Shown here: positions 46,103 through 55,560 of the stretch, piece by piece | Position numbering within the stretch: the first letter of the stretch is position 1 | How the letters are laid out: every line of letters starts with the position of its first letter | Assembly (NCBI GenBank): GCA_027021385.1 | Contig: JALUUL010000086.1 | Coordinates: forward strand, 62,001 to 126,000 | DNA length: 64,000 nucleotides | Direction of reading: 5' to 3' | Source: Planctomycetota bacterium | Lineage (GTDB): Bacteria > Planctomycetota > UBA1135 > GCA-002748355 | Program-made: the position numbers and the translations under genes | Notes under the pieces: generated by a model | What the model was told of the DNA's origin: nothing | Database searches by the model: none | Seen by the model: the letters and a program-made list of their open reading frames with translations, nothing else

Positions 46103-47476
46103 GAGCGGGGAGCGGCGGAGTCTCGGAGATTCCCCCGTTCGAGAAGGGCGGAGATTCCCTGTTTCCCCCTCCGTCCCCGGGAGGCGCAGAGCCAGGAGGC
46201 CCGGGATGAGGATGCCGGCGAGATACTGGAGACCTTGATGGACCGGTCCGAGATCGCGGGCCAGCAGCCAGGCCGCATACGAGAGGGGCCCGCAGAGCGC
46301 GAGGACCGACAGAAGTCTTCGGGCCGCGTTCCGGGGGATGCCCGGGCACAGGGTCAAGGGGGCCCACCAGAGGGCGTACCAGGGATTTGGGAAGGGGAGC
46401 CCGAAGGTCACGAGGAAGGCGAGGCTGCGCAGGCCCCGCCGGGCGAGCCCGCCCTCGCGGAGCCGGAAGGCCTGGAGGAGGGCGAAGGCGCCCGCGAGCC
46501 CCATCGAGACCAGCGCGAGGGCGGGTCGGGCTTCCCCACCGAGGATCAGGCAGAGCGCTCCGACGATTGATCCTCCCTCGAGGAAAGTCTGAGCCGCCAG
46601 GAACTCGAATCCGCCCGGGTCCCTCCAGAAGACGTACCAGGAGGGGAGGAGTCCGAGGAGTCCGAGGGCTGCTCCCGCGCAGAAGGCGCGGAGGCGGCCC
46701 CTTCGATGCGCCTCCCGGAGAAACAGCGGGAGGAGGAGGAGGGGGATGAACTTCAGGAGCACCGCGATGCCGAGGAGGAAGCCCGCGAGCCGCAATTTCC
46801 CGCGTTCCGCGGTCAGGAAGGCTCCGAGCAGGGGGAGTACCATCAAGGCGTCGTTGTGTCCGTTCTCCACGGCTTCGAGGAGGAGGTAGGGGTTCGCGAC
46901 AAGGAGGAGGGCCGCCTCCCTTCCGGTGGCGTTCCGGCCGAAACAGAGGCCGCAACCGAACCAGGCCGCCGCGAAGCAGAGCTGGAGCAGGAAGGCCGCT
47001 CCCAGGACCTCAGCCTCGGGGCCGAGTCCGGGGACCAGGGCCGCCGTCCAGGAGGCCGCCGCCTGCAGGAGGGCGAGGAGAGGGCCGTAGGGCAGGGGGA
47101 ACGCGGCCCAGCCCTTCGCGAGCCCGACCGCGGGGTCGATTCCGGCGAAATGCTCCGGGGTCACGAGATAGGGGTTGGCTCCGTGCAGGCCGAGGACCCG
47201 GCCGAAGACCGCGTAGTTCAGGGCGTCGTCGGAAAGGATCGGCAGGGCGATCGCCGCGAGGAGGCACCAGAGCGCGGTTTCCCGGAAGACCTTGGAGACC
47301 GCGAGTCCCCCGCTCTTCCGCGCTCCCCGGTAGAGCAGAAAGCCTCCGAGACCGAGCGCCGCGGTCTCGAGGAGATGGAGGAACGGGGCCAGGTCTCCGC
47401 CCCAGAAGAAACGGTGGCGGACCGAGGCCAGGATCCAGAGGACCAGGCCGAGCCGCCCGAGCGCGGGACCGCTCAC
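46016..47476 (-). CDS. Polytopic membrane protein, GT87/DUF2029-like polyprenyl-phosphate mannosyltransferase
   Basis: Multi-TM protein with HNDALMVLPLLGAFL and VLLKFIPLLLLPLFL. GTG start at 47476 overlaps the upstream GT stop; the ORF continues further upstream. Confidence 0.7.
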   Translation of the reverse strand: MSGPALGRLGLVLWILASVRHRFFWGGDLAPFLHLLETAALGLGGFLLYRGARKSGGLAVSKVFRETALWCLLAAIALPILSDDALNYAVFGRVLGLHGANPYLVTPEHFAGIDPAVGLAKGWAAFPLPYGPLLALLQAAASWTAALVPGLGPEAEVLGAAFLLQLCFAAAWFGCGLCFGRNATGREAALLLVANPYLLLEAVENGHNDALMVLPLLGAFLTAERGKLRLAGFLLGIAVLLKFIPLLLLPLFLREAHRRGRLRAFCAGAALGLLGLLPSWYVFWRDPGGFEFLAAQTFLEGGSIVGALCLILGGEARPALALVSMGLAGAFALLQAFRLREGGLARRGLRSLAFLVTFGLPFPNPWYALWWAPLTLCPGIPRNAARRLLSVLALCGPLSYAAWLLARDLGPVHQGLQYLAGILIPGLLALRLPGTEGETGNLRPSRTGESPRLRRSPLSPPRVEKAQAPAEPEGGADDADARETHR

Positions 47477-48618
47477 CCGCAAAGCTCCCGGTAGAGGGCG
47501 CAGAGCCCCTCGGCGTGGCGGCGCCAGGTGAAGGAGCGGGCGCGCTCGCGCCCCTTGCGTCGTTCGGGGTCGGGGTCGTCCCTCCCGTCGAGAGCGGCCC
47601 GGAGAGCCTCGACGATCGAATCCGGGTCCTCCGGGTCGAAGAGCCATGCGAGTCCGCCCGCCGCCTCTTCCATGCCCGAACCGCGGCTCGCCGCGACCCG
47701 GGTCCCACAGGCCATGGCCTCCAGGATCGGAATCCCCCAGCCCTCGACCCGCGAGGGGTAGACGAAGACCTCCGCCCCGCGGTACAGCTCCCTCAGCTCC
47801 TCCTTCGTCAGGTATCCCAGGAACCGGACCCTGTCCGCGACCCCGGCCTCAGAGGCGGCCCGCCGCCGCCTTTCCAGGGCCTCCCCCTCGAGCCCCGACA
47901 TGACGAGGCGCAGATCGCGGAGGTCGGGGTTTTCGGAGAGCCTCCGGAGGAGGGGGAAGCAGAGGTCGCTGTTCTTGCGATCGAGCGCGCTGCCGATCGC
48001 GAAGAGGTAGGGGCCTTCGCCCCGGAGTCTTTGCAAGCGGTCTTCCCCGCCGGGGCCGCCGTCCTCCAGGAAGACCGGGTCCACGCCGTTGTGGAGGACC
48101 CGGATCCGGGAGGACGGGACTTGGAAACGATCCTCGATCTCCCCTTTGGAGTAGGCGGAGACCGTGACGACGGCATCCGCCCGGGCGAGCATTCCGGGGG
48201 TCTTCCGCTTGACGTAACGCACCCAGGGGTCGGATTCGTCCGCGCGGAGCCAGGTCACGACGACGTCGTGCATCGTGACGACCATCTTCAAGGAAGGGCG
48301 GAACCAGGGCCTCGGGGGGAGGCTGTTGTAGGTGCCGTGGTAGAGGTCGATCCGGTCGCGCCTGAGCCTGCCGGGCAAGGCGAAGCGCTCCCAGGCCTGC
48401 CATCGGGAACCGCGGACCGTGAAGCGCACCGGGCGGCAGGATTCCGGGATCGGGGGGAGATCCGCGGGGCGCGGGCGTTCGTGGTAGAGGAGGAATTCGA
48501 AGTCCCCGCCGATCGCGCCGAACTCCCTCCAGAGATGGCGGGCGTAGAGACCGATCCCTCTCGGGTTCTCCCGGAAACCCTCCCGGGCGTCGAGGCCGAT
48601 GCGCAGGGGTCGATCCAT
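47473..48618 (-). CDS. Family 1/4 glycosyltransferase
   Basis: GIGLYARHLWREFGAIGG, VTVSAYSKGEIEDRF, VLHNGVDPVF, FVYPSRVEGWGIPILEAMACGTRVAASRGSGMEEAAGGLAWLFDPEDPDSIVEAL. Confidence 0.93.
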   Translation of the reverse strand: MDRPLRIGLDAREGFRENPRGIGLYARHLWREFGAIGGDFEFLLYHERPRPADLPPIPESCRPVRFTVRGSRWQAWERFALPGRLRRDRIDLYHGTYNSLPPRPWFRPSLKMVVTMHDVVVTWLRADESDPWVRYVKRKTPGMLARADAVVTVSAYSKGEIEDRFQVPSSRIRVLHNGVDPVFLEDGGPGGEDRLQRLRGEGPYLFAIGSALDRKNSDLCFPLLRRLSENPDLRDLRLVMSGLEGEALERRRRAASEAGVADRVRFLGYLTKEELRELYRGAEVFVYPSRVEGWGIPILEAMACGTRVAASRGSGMEEAAGGLAWLFDPEDPDSIVEALRAALDGRDDPDPERRKGRERARSFTWRRHAEGLCALYRELCG

Positions 48619-48624
48619 CGAGCT

Positions 48625-49524
48625 TCAGGCCACCTTCGTCGTGGGTTCGGCTCCGTCCTCCAGGATCAGGATCGTGTGCTCGTGCTGGCTGATCCGGGTT
48701 CCGGGCCGTTCGGCGAGAGGCGGGTATTCGACGAGAAGACGGCGTTTTTTGAGGAGCGCGAGCCCTCGTTCGGCGTCCCGGGCGGACATCCGCCGGCGGA
48801 GGTCCCGCCTGGCGAAGGGCAGGCGGTGGAGGTCCTCGAGGAAACGGACGAGTTCCTCGGGGAGTTTGTCCCGGGGGCGCAGGGGCCGGCTCTGCTGGAA
48901 GACCTCGGGCGCGCCGACCTCGTCGATGTAGCCCTTGCCGTCGCTGGCGAAGGGTTCGATGGCGACGACCTGACCCGGTCTCAGGTGTCCGCTTCGGCGG
49001 TCGTCGTAGTTCGGGATCTGGGGGGCGCAATGGACCTGCCAGCGCGCGACGCCGTGTCCGGTCAGGTTGAAGACGGGCTTGAACCCGAGAGCCTGGATCG
49101 TGTCGTGGATCGTCCTTCCGATCTCGCGGAGGGCGACCCCGGGTCCGATCATCGCGAGCACGTTTTCGAGAGCCATGCGGGAAGCGGTCGAAAGGGGCGA
49201 GTCCTCCCCGTCGCGGAGGTCGACCGTCAGGGCGGTGTCGGCGATGTGTCCTTCGAGATGGACGCCGAGGTCCAGCTTCAGGATGTCGTCGGTTTCGATC
49301 CGCGTCTCGTCGTCGGGGGGCGGGCAATAGTGGGCGGCGACATGGTTCCGGGAGATCTGCGCGGGGAAGGCGGGTTCGCCCCCACGTTCGCGGATGCGCG
49401 CCTCGCAGGCCTCGACGACTTCCCGGAGCAGAACGCCGGGCCGGATCAGGCTGCGCCCGAGTTCCCTGGCTTCGGCCGCGATGCGCCCCGCTTCCCGGAA
49501 GCGGTCGAAATCCATGTGCTTCAT
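48625..49524 (-). CDS. map: Type II methionine aminopeptidase (archaeal/eukaryotic-type)
   Basis: FPAQISRNHVAAHYCP, ILKLDLGVHLEGHIADTALTV, NLTGHGVARWQVH, VVAIEPFASDGKGYI, FARRDLRRRM, EYPPLAERPGTRISQHEHTIL. Confidence 0.88.
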   Translation of the reverse strand: MKHMDFDRFREAGRIAAEARELGRSLIRPGVLLREVVEACEARIRERGGEPAFPAQISRNHVAAHYCPPPDDETRIETDDILKLDLGVHLEGHIADTALTVDLRDGEDSPLSTASRMALENVLAMIGPGVALREIGRTIHDTIQALGFKPVFNLTGHGVARWQVHCAPQIPNYDDRRSGHLRPGQVVAIEPFASDGKGYIDEVGAPEVFQQSRPLRPRDKLPEELVRFLEDLHRLPFARRDLRRRMSARDAERGLALLKKRRLLVEYPPLAERPGTRISQHEHTILILEDGAEPTTKVA

Positions 49525-49721
49525 GGCAAGGGAAGCATAGGACCGCCCCGGTCGGGTTTCACCAGGGCGGGGGAGCGGGGCGGTCGAAAGGGAGGAGCCC
49601 GACGGAGGGACCCGCCAGACTCCCAGGAGTCTCGTTGTGAAGTCGTAGGGAAGGTCGATCAGTTAGCTGGAGGTGAGCGCCGGGAAGCGTGCGTAGCCGG
49701 TCGTGCTCGAGCTTCAGGTGG

Positions 49722-50030
49722 TCACGAGGAGGATTTTCGAGAAATCGAGATCGGCGAGGAGGAGAACGGGTTGCTCCCGAAGCAACGGGATCCATTGCCG
49801 AGCAAAGGCACGAAGCTCGTATTGCCGGTCCCGTCCATGTAGGCGTACCGGAAGGTCCGGGTCGTCGAATCGAACAGATCGTTTCCGTAATGCTTGAGGT
49901 CGTAGGCCGGGGACTCCTTCGATGCGTCGAAGGACATCGGCATGTCGAAGGGAAGGGAGAACAGGGAGGGTTCGCGGAAGGATCGGGTCGAGATCTTGCC
50001 CTTCACGGTCGATGGCAGGTCGAAAACCAT
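49722..50030 (-). CDS. Orphan ORF of unusual composition, unknown function
   Basis: MVFDLPSTVKGKISTRSFREPSLFSLPFDMPMSFDASKESPAYDLKHYGNDLFDSTTRTFRYAYMDGTGNTSFVPLLGNGSRCFGSNPFSSSPISISRKSSS; no strong SD seen. Confidence 0.35.
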   Translation of the reverse strand: MVFDLPSTVKGKISTRSFREPSLFSLPFDMPMSFDASKESPAYDLKHYGNDLFDSTTRTFRYAYMDGTGNTSFVPLLGNGSRCFGSNPFSSSPISISRKSSS

Positions 50031-50152
50031 CTGCTGGTGGTATAGGCGGGAGCCGTGCCGGAGGGCGTGTACCAGAGGGGAGGGGGGTGCCCCCGTCCCC
50101 GGGTTTTCCCTGGATCCCAGTAACTTCCCGATCCCTCGTGGGAAGCGGTCGC

Positions 50153-52141
50153 TCAGTCGGGGTGATCCTCGAAGGAATCCGCGGGGAGGACCGGAAGGGA
50201 GGAGAGAAGGGTCGCGGCGTAGCGGCTGCGGCGGGCCCTGGGATCGAGAAGGACGACGCGGCCGTGGTCGGCCGCGCCCCGCACGAGACGCCCGAAGCCC
50301 TGGCGCAGCCTGACCGAGGTCCGGGGAAGGGACTCCTCGAGGAAGGGGTCGCCGCCACGCTCCTTCACCGCTTCGAGCCGCGCGGCGGTCAACGGACGCC
50401 CGGGTACGGGGAACGGAAGGCGCGCGAGGATGACGAGAGTCAGGGTTTCGCCGGGGAGATCGATCCCCTCCCAAAGGCTGTCGGCTCCGAGGAGGACGCT
50501 CCTCGGCTGACTCCGCTTCGCGTCCAGGAGGCCGTCCAGCGGACCCTCGCCCTGGCGCAGGACCCGGATGCCGGAGTCTTCGAGCCGCTCGGAGAGATAG
50601 GCGTGGGCCCGGTCCAGGAAGCGTTTCGAGGTGCAGAGGACCAGGGCCCGCCCGTCGTTCTCGAGAACGAGGGCGAGGATGCGTTCCAGGCTCTCCCGTT
50701 CGAAGGCCTCGGGTTGGCGGACGGGGTCGGGCATGCATTCGGCGATCTCGAGGACGACGCGCTCCCTGTAGGGAAAGGGTGAATCGAGGGCGAGACTGCG
50801 GGCCTCTTCGATTCCGAGACGGGCGCGGAGCCACGCGAAGCCCTCCGCGCGGGGGCCGAGGGTCGCGCTCGTGAGGATGCAGCGGGGGCCGTTCCGGAAG
50901 AGGTCCTCCCCGAGGATCGGGCCGACCTCGGTCCGCGCGGCGCGCAGGACGGGGCGGCCCCTCCGGTCGCGCTCGAGCCAGCGGACGAGGGCCCGGTCCC
51001 CGAGGTCCCTCTCGAAGGCCTCGAGGGCCGCGGCGTCGGCCGCGATCTTCCGGGCCCGGGTCCGCAGTTCCATCGCGAGGTCCCGGTCCCCGCAGTTCTC
51101 CGCGGAGCGCCGGCAAAGTTCCGCCAGGGCGAGGAGGCGGGAGACGGGGGCGGGAACCGGGAACGGGGCGCCGGACAGGCGGCGGGAGGTTTCCGCATCC
51201 CCCTCCCCCGGCAGGAGACGGGCGAGTCCGCCGAAGAACTCGAGAATCGACGCGCGGGCCTCCGAGATCCCGTTCTCCAGGCGGCTCCATCCCCGCCCCT
51301 TGACGAGTCCCTTCCTTCCGTTGCGGGAGAGCAGGCGGTCGAGACTCCATTCGAGGGACCCCTGGGAGACCTGGAAACCGAGGGCCTCGGCGGCGACGTC
51401 TTCCAGGTGGTGCGCTTCGTCGAAGACGACGAGGGAATGGTCGGGGAGGAGGGAGGCCCCCCTGCCTCTCAGGACGAGGTCCGCGAAGTAGAGGGCGTGG
51501 TTGACGATCAGGAGGCGGGCCCTGTCGAGCCGGCGGCGGGACTCCTGCCAGGGGCAATCCCCGTAGCGGGGCGAGGCGGGGCCGAGGCAGTTTCCGGCCT
51601 CGGCCCGGATCTCCTCCCAGACCGAGGCCGAGGGGCGGAACGGGAGGTCGAGCAGGGTTCCCCCTCCCGGGCGCCCGTCGATCCATTCCTGGATGCGCCC
51701 CAGTTCCAGGCGTTTCCCCTCCTCTTCGAAGAGGGTCCTCCCCTCGCGGCGGGCCCGGGCGAGCCTCCGGAGGCAGCAGTGGTTCCCGCGTCCGACCCCG
51801 AGGGCCCAGGTGAACTCGCAGGGGAGAACGGCCTGGAGAAAGGGTAGATCCTTCCGGTCGAGCTGGACCTGAAGGGTCTTCGTCCAGGTGCTGACGACGA
51901 TCCGCTCCCCGGTCTCCTCGGCCCGGAGGAGGGCGGGGATCAGATAGGCGAAGGACTTGCCGACCCCGGTTCCGGCCTCGACCAGGAGGTGCCCGCCCTC
52001 TCCGAGGGTCTCGGACACCGCCCGGGCCATCTTCCTCTGTTCCTCCCGCGGCTCCCACCCGGCGAGGCGCCTCGCGAGGGCTCCCCCCTTGGAGAAGACT
52101 TCATCCAGGGAGTCCCTCCAACCGACCATGGAAGGGAGCAT
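50153..52141 (-). CDS. dinG: DinG/XPD-like superfamily 2 helicase
   Basis: LVEAGTGVGKSFAYLIPALL, VVFDEAHHLEDVAAEALG, VLLGADSLWEGIDLPGETL, VRGAADHGRVVLLDPR; Cys residues in the FeS position. Confidence 0.9.
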   Translation of the reverse strand: MLPSMVGWRDSLDEVFSKGGALARRLAGWEPREEQRKMARAVSETLGEGGHLLVEAGTGVGKSFAYLIPALLRAEETGERIVVSTWTKTLQVQLDRKDLPFLQAVLPCEFTWALGVGRGNHCCLRRLARARREGRTLFEEEGKRLELGRIQEWIDGRPGGGTLLDLPFRPSASVWEEIRAEAGNCLGPASPRYGDCPWQESRRRLDRARLLIVNHALYFADLVLRGRGASLLPDHSLVVFDEAHHLEDVAAEALGFQVSQGSLEWSLDRLLSRNGRKGLVKGRGWSRLENGISEARASILEFFGGLARLLPGEGDAETSRRLSGAPFPVPAPVSRLLALAELCRRSAENCGDRDLAMELRTRARKIAADAAALEAFERDLGDRALVRWLERDRRGRPVLRAARTEVGPILGEDLFRNGPRCILTSATLGPRAEGFAWLRARLGIEEARSLALDSPFPYRERVVLEIAECMPDPVRQPEAFERESLERILALVLENDGRALVLCTSKRFLDRAHAYLSERLEDSGIRVLRQGEGPLDGLLDAKRSQPRSVLLGADSLWEGIDLPGETLTLVILARLPFPVPGRPLTAARLEAVKERGGDPFLEESLPRTSVRLRQGFGRLVRGAADHGRVVLLDPRARRSRYAATLLSSLPVLPADSFEDHPD

Positions 52142-52144
52142 AAG

Positions 52145-52642
52145 ATGTCGTCGATGCTTGGATCCATCCTCCGCCTTCCCCCCGCCCTCGCGATCCTCCC
52201 GGCCCTCCTTCTTCCGGGATGCTTCGTCGAGACGACTCGAACGAGGATCGGCGCCGAGTTCCGCCCCCGCCCGGTCGAGGTGTTGAAGGACTACCGGGTC
52301 CTCGCGGGGGGGAGGGAGGTCGGTCGCATGCGGCTCCTGAAGATCCACACCGGGAAGGAGGGCGAGACCTGGTACCAGGTTCTCCGGAAGGACGGCCAGG
52401 AGGTCGGGAGGATCGATCTCCTGGGGCGCGCGTTCCGGCAGGAGCCGTTCCGGGAGGGATGGGTCCTCGTCTCGATGGATAGGGTCGAGGAGAACCTTCG
52501 GATCCTTTTCGAACTCCGGGACCCGCCGGTGCTCGCCCCGGCGGGGAAGGGTCCGCCGGGGAACGGCGGGCGGGCGGTCGAGGCCTCGGCCGAAAGGTCC
52601 GGCGGGGGAGCGGATGGCGGAGCTTCGAAACGGATCCCCTGA
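52145..52642 (+). CDS. Putative lipoprotein, unknown function
   Basis: MSSMLGSILRLPPALAILPALLLPGCFVET (lipobox LLPGC). Confidence 0.65.
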   Translation: MSSMLGSILRLPPALAILPALLLPGCFVETTRTRIGAEFRPRPVEVLKDYRVLAGGREVGRMRLLKIHTGKEGETWYQVLRKDGQEVGRIDLLGRAFRQEPFREGWVLVSMDRVEENLRILFELRDPPVLAPAGKGPPGNGGRAVEASAERSGGGADGGASKRIP

Positions 52643-52722
52643 CCGCGGGGGAGGACTTCCATTGTCTTCCCCCCGATTCCGTCCCATCGTAGACGGCCCC
52701 TGATTTTCCGCGAGGCCGCACC

Positions 52723-53217
52723 GTGAGCCAGGATCTCGAAGCCGTTCCCAGTTCCCGTTCCTACGTCGAGATGACGGAGATCGTCATGCCGAACGACGCG
52801 AACCCCCTCGGAAACTGCATGGGGGGGCGGGTCATGCACTGGATCGACGTGGCCGCGGCGATCGCGGCGGGAAGGCACGCCCGGGGACCTGTGGTCACGG
52901 CCAGCGTGGACCAGCTCGACTTCCTCCATCCCGTCAAGGTCGGAAGCGTCATCGTCCTGAAGGCGGCGGTCAACTACGCGCACCGGACGAGCATGGAATG
53001 CGGGGTCAAGGTCTGGACGGAGGACCGGACGACGAGACGTCTCTACCACGTGGCGTCGGCCTACCTGACCTTCGTCGCCCTCGACCGGGAGACGGGGAGG
53101 CCGAGGCCGATCCCCGAGATCGCCCCTGAGACCGAGGAGGAGGTCCGGCGCTTCGAGGAGGCGAAACGCCGGCGGGCGGCCAGGCTCGCGCATCGGGCGG
53201 GGGACGCGGGCGGATGA
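52723..53217 (+). CDS. Acyl-CoA thioesterase (hotdog fold, YciA/ACOT-like)
   Basis: SYVEMTEIVMPNDANPLGNCMGGRVMHWIDVAAAIAAGRHA and VVTASVDQLDFLHPVKVGSVIVLKAAVNYAHRTSMECGVKV. Confidence 0.93.
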   Translation: MSQDLEAVPSSRSYVEMTEIVMPNDANPLGNCMGGRVMHWIDVAAAIAAGRHARGPVVTASVDQLDFLHPVKVGSVIVLKAAVNYAHRTSMECGVKVWTEDRTTRRLYHVASAYLTFVALDRETGRPRPIPEIAPETEEEVRRFEEAKRRRAARLAHRAGDAGG

Positions 53218-54878
53218 CGAGGCTTCACGGGGACCTGAAGGGGTTGCGCCGGAGCAGGGTGCAGGCTCTCGAACGGCTCCTGACCCGCCGCTCCGATCCG
53301 AGGTTCGCGATCGGGGTGTCCTTGGCCCGGGAACTCGCCGACCTCGCCTGGGAGATCGGGAGGAATGTCGGCCTCCTTCTCGACCGGGGAGGGCGCGTCC
53401 TGAATGTCGTGATCGGGGACATGCACGGCGTCCCGGTTCCCCTGGATTCCGGCGAGGCTCCGGCCGCCGGTCGCTTGAAGGGGGTGCACTTCGTCCGGAC
53501 CGAACTCCGGGGAAGGCGGGACCTGACGGACGCCGACCGGGAGATCCTCGTGCGTCACCGCCTGGACGGACTCCTGCGCCTCCTCCTCGATGAAGGGGGG
53601 GAGATCCGCTGGGTCCGCGAGGCGCGGCTCGATCCGGAAGGCATCGCTTCGACCGGGCGGGAGGGGACGGTCGTCCGGGATGGAGAGCCGAGGCGCCTCG
53701 GCGCCCTCTCCCCCGAATGGAGGGAGGAGATCGAGGCCCTGGAGGAGGAATGCCGGCGCCTTGCCGAGGGCTTTGCGAGGACCGGCGAAGGGGAGCGCGC
53801 CCTCCTGGTCGGGCTCCGTGAGGAAGGGGAGGAGGGGGACCGGGAGCGGATGGCCGAACTCGCCGAGCTCGCCCGGTCTGCGAGGTTCCAGGTGGCGGGC
53901 CTGAGTCTGCAGCGCAGGGACGGGCCCGATCCGCGGACCCTCGTCGGTTCGGGCAAGGTGGGGGAACTGTGCCGGCTCTCGATCCGAAACGGCGCCCGCA
54001 TCCTCGTCTTCGATCGGGAACTCACGGGCATCCAGGCGCGGAACCTCGAGGAGCGGACCGGACTCGAGGTCCTCGATCGGACCGAACTCGTGCTGCGGAT
54101 CTTCGAGCGCCGCGCCCGCACGCGGGCCGCGAGGCTCCGGGTCGCTCTGGCCCGGCTCCGCTACCAGATGCCGAAGCTCGTGCAGCGGGCGCACGGCATG
54201 TCGAGGATCGGGCGCGGCAGCCTCGGGGGATCGGGGACGAGGGGGAAGGGAGAACCCAAGCTCGAACTCGAGCGTCGCGGAATGCGCAACCGCATCCACC
54301 GGCTCGAGACGCTGCTGGAGAAGGTCGCGCGGCAGCAACGCACGCGCGCGCGGCGACGCCGGAGATCCGGCTTGCCGGTCGTCTCCCTCGTCGGTTACAC
54401 GAACGCGGGGAAGTCCTCGTGGATGAACGCCCTCACCGAAGCCGAGGTCCCCGCCGAAGACCTCCTCTTCGCGACCCTGGACACGACCCTTCGCAGGATG
54501 CGGCTTCCGGCGGGACGTGAGGTCCTCCTCTCGGACACCGTCGGGTTCCTGCGCGATCTCCCCTCCGGTCTTCTCGACGCGTTCCGGAGCACGCTCGAGG
54601 AACTCCGGGAGAGCCGGTTGCTCGTCCATGTCGTGGACCTCTCGGCCCCGGATTGGAAGGAGCGCGAGGAAAGCGTCGACCGGACCCTGAATGAACTCGG
54701 CGCCTCGCGGGTCCCCCGTCTCGTCCTCTACAACAAGGCGGACCTCGTGGACGCGAAGGCCTATCGCCCGCTCGTCGAGGCCGGGGGCGGGAGGATGGTC
54801 AGCGTCCTCGACCGAGGGGACCGCGAGCGCCTCCGGTCCTGGATCGAGGAGGCCCTGGACCTGGAGGCGGTGGCGTGA
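53214..54878 (+). CDS. hflX: GTPase HflX with N-terminal extension
   Basis: VGSGKVGEL, FDRELTGIQARNLEERTGLEVLDRTELVLRIFERRA, VSLVGYTNAGKSSWMNAL, DTVGFLRDLPSGLLDAFRSTLEE, NKADLVD. Confidence 0.94.
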   Translation: MTRLHGDLKGLRRSRVQALERLLTRRSDPRFAIGVSLARELADLAWEIGRNVGLLLDRGGRVLNVVIGDMHGVPVPLDSGEAPAAGRLKGVHFVRTELRGRRDLTDADREILVRHRLDGLLRLLLDEGGEIRWVREARLDPEGIASTGREGTVVRDGEPRRLGALSPEWREEIEALEEECRRLAEGFARTGEGERALLVGLREEGEEGDRERMAELAELARSARFQVAGLSLQRRDGPDPRTLVGSGKVGELCRLSIRNGARILVFDRELTGIQARNLEERTGLEVLDRTELVLRIFERRARTRAARLRVALARLRYQMPKLVQRAHGMSRIGRGSLGGSGTRGKGEPKLELERRGMRNRIHRLETLLEKVARQQRTRARRRRRSGLPVVSLVGYTNAGKSSWMNALTEAEVPAEDLLFATLDTTLRRMRLPAGREVLLSDTVGFLRDLPSGLLDAFRSTLEELRESRLLVHVVDLSAPDWKEREESVDRTLNELGASRVPRLVLYNKADLVDAKAYRPLVEAGGGRMVSVLDRGDRERLRSWIEEALDLEAVA

Positions 54879-54936
54879 GGTCCGGCGGAGCGGGGGGATC
54901 CACGGTCTTCCCGGCAGCGAGTGGAGGAGAGGGGAG

Positions 54937-55560
54937 ATGAAGGGGATGGAAACGATCCTCGTCGGCGAGGACGGAAAGCCGCGTTGCCCCTGGTGCGGTC
55001 ATGATCCGCTCTACCGGAGGTACCACGACGAGGAATGGGGGGTCCCGGTCCATGACGACCGCAGGCTCTTCGAGTTCCTCGTGCTCGAGGGCGCGCAGGC
55101 GGGCCTCTCCTGGATCACGATCCTGAAGAGGAGGGAGGGTTACCGCCGGGCCTTCCGCGGTTTCGATCCGGTCGCGGTCGCCTCCTTCGGGGATGCGGAG
55201 ATCGAGCGACTCCTGAAGGATCCGGGCATCATCCGCAACCGCCGGAAGGTGTGCTCCGCGGTCTCGAACGCGCGCGCCTTCCTGGAGGTGCAGGAGGAGT
55301 TCGGATCCTTCGCGGCCTACCAGTGGTCCTGGGTCGACGGGGAGCCGATCCGCAACTCCCGGCGGAGCCTCGATGAGATCCCCGCGGAGACGGAACGTTC
55401 CCGCCGCTGGTCGAAGGACCTGCGAAAGAGGGGGTTCACCTTCGTCGGTCCGACGATCGTCTATGCCCACATGCAGGCGGTCGGCATGGTCGACGACCAC
55501 CTCCTTGGCTGTTTCCGCAGGAAGGGGCGGGCTCAGGGCCGAAGCCGGGCTCGGAGTTGA
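54937..55560 (+). CDS. tag: DNA-3-methyladenine glycosylase I
   Basis: CPWCGHDPLYRRYHDEEWGVPVHDDRRLFEFLVLEGAQAGLSWITILKRREGYRRAF and FVGPTIVYAHMQAVGMVDDHLLGCFR. Confidence 0.95.
   Translation: MKGMETILVGEDGKPRCPWCGHDPLYRRYHDEEWGVPVHDDRRLFEFLVLEGAQAGLSWITILKRREGYRRAFRGFDPVAVASFGDAEIERLLKDPGIIRNRRKVCSAVSNARAFLEVQEEFGSFAAYQWSWVDGEPIRNSRRSLDEIPAETERSRRWSKDLRKRGFTFVGPTIVYAHMQAVGMVDDHLLGCFRRKGRAQGRSRARS

Noticed and set aside
47515-49842. 775-aa plus-strand ORF
   Set aside because: Antisense of the glycosyltransferase and methionine aminopeptidase genes.
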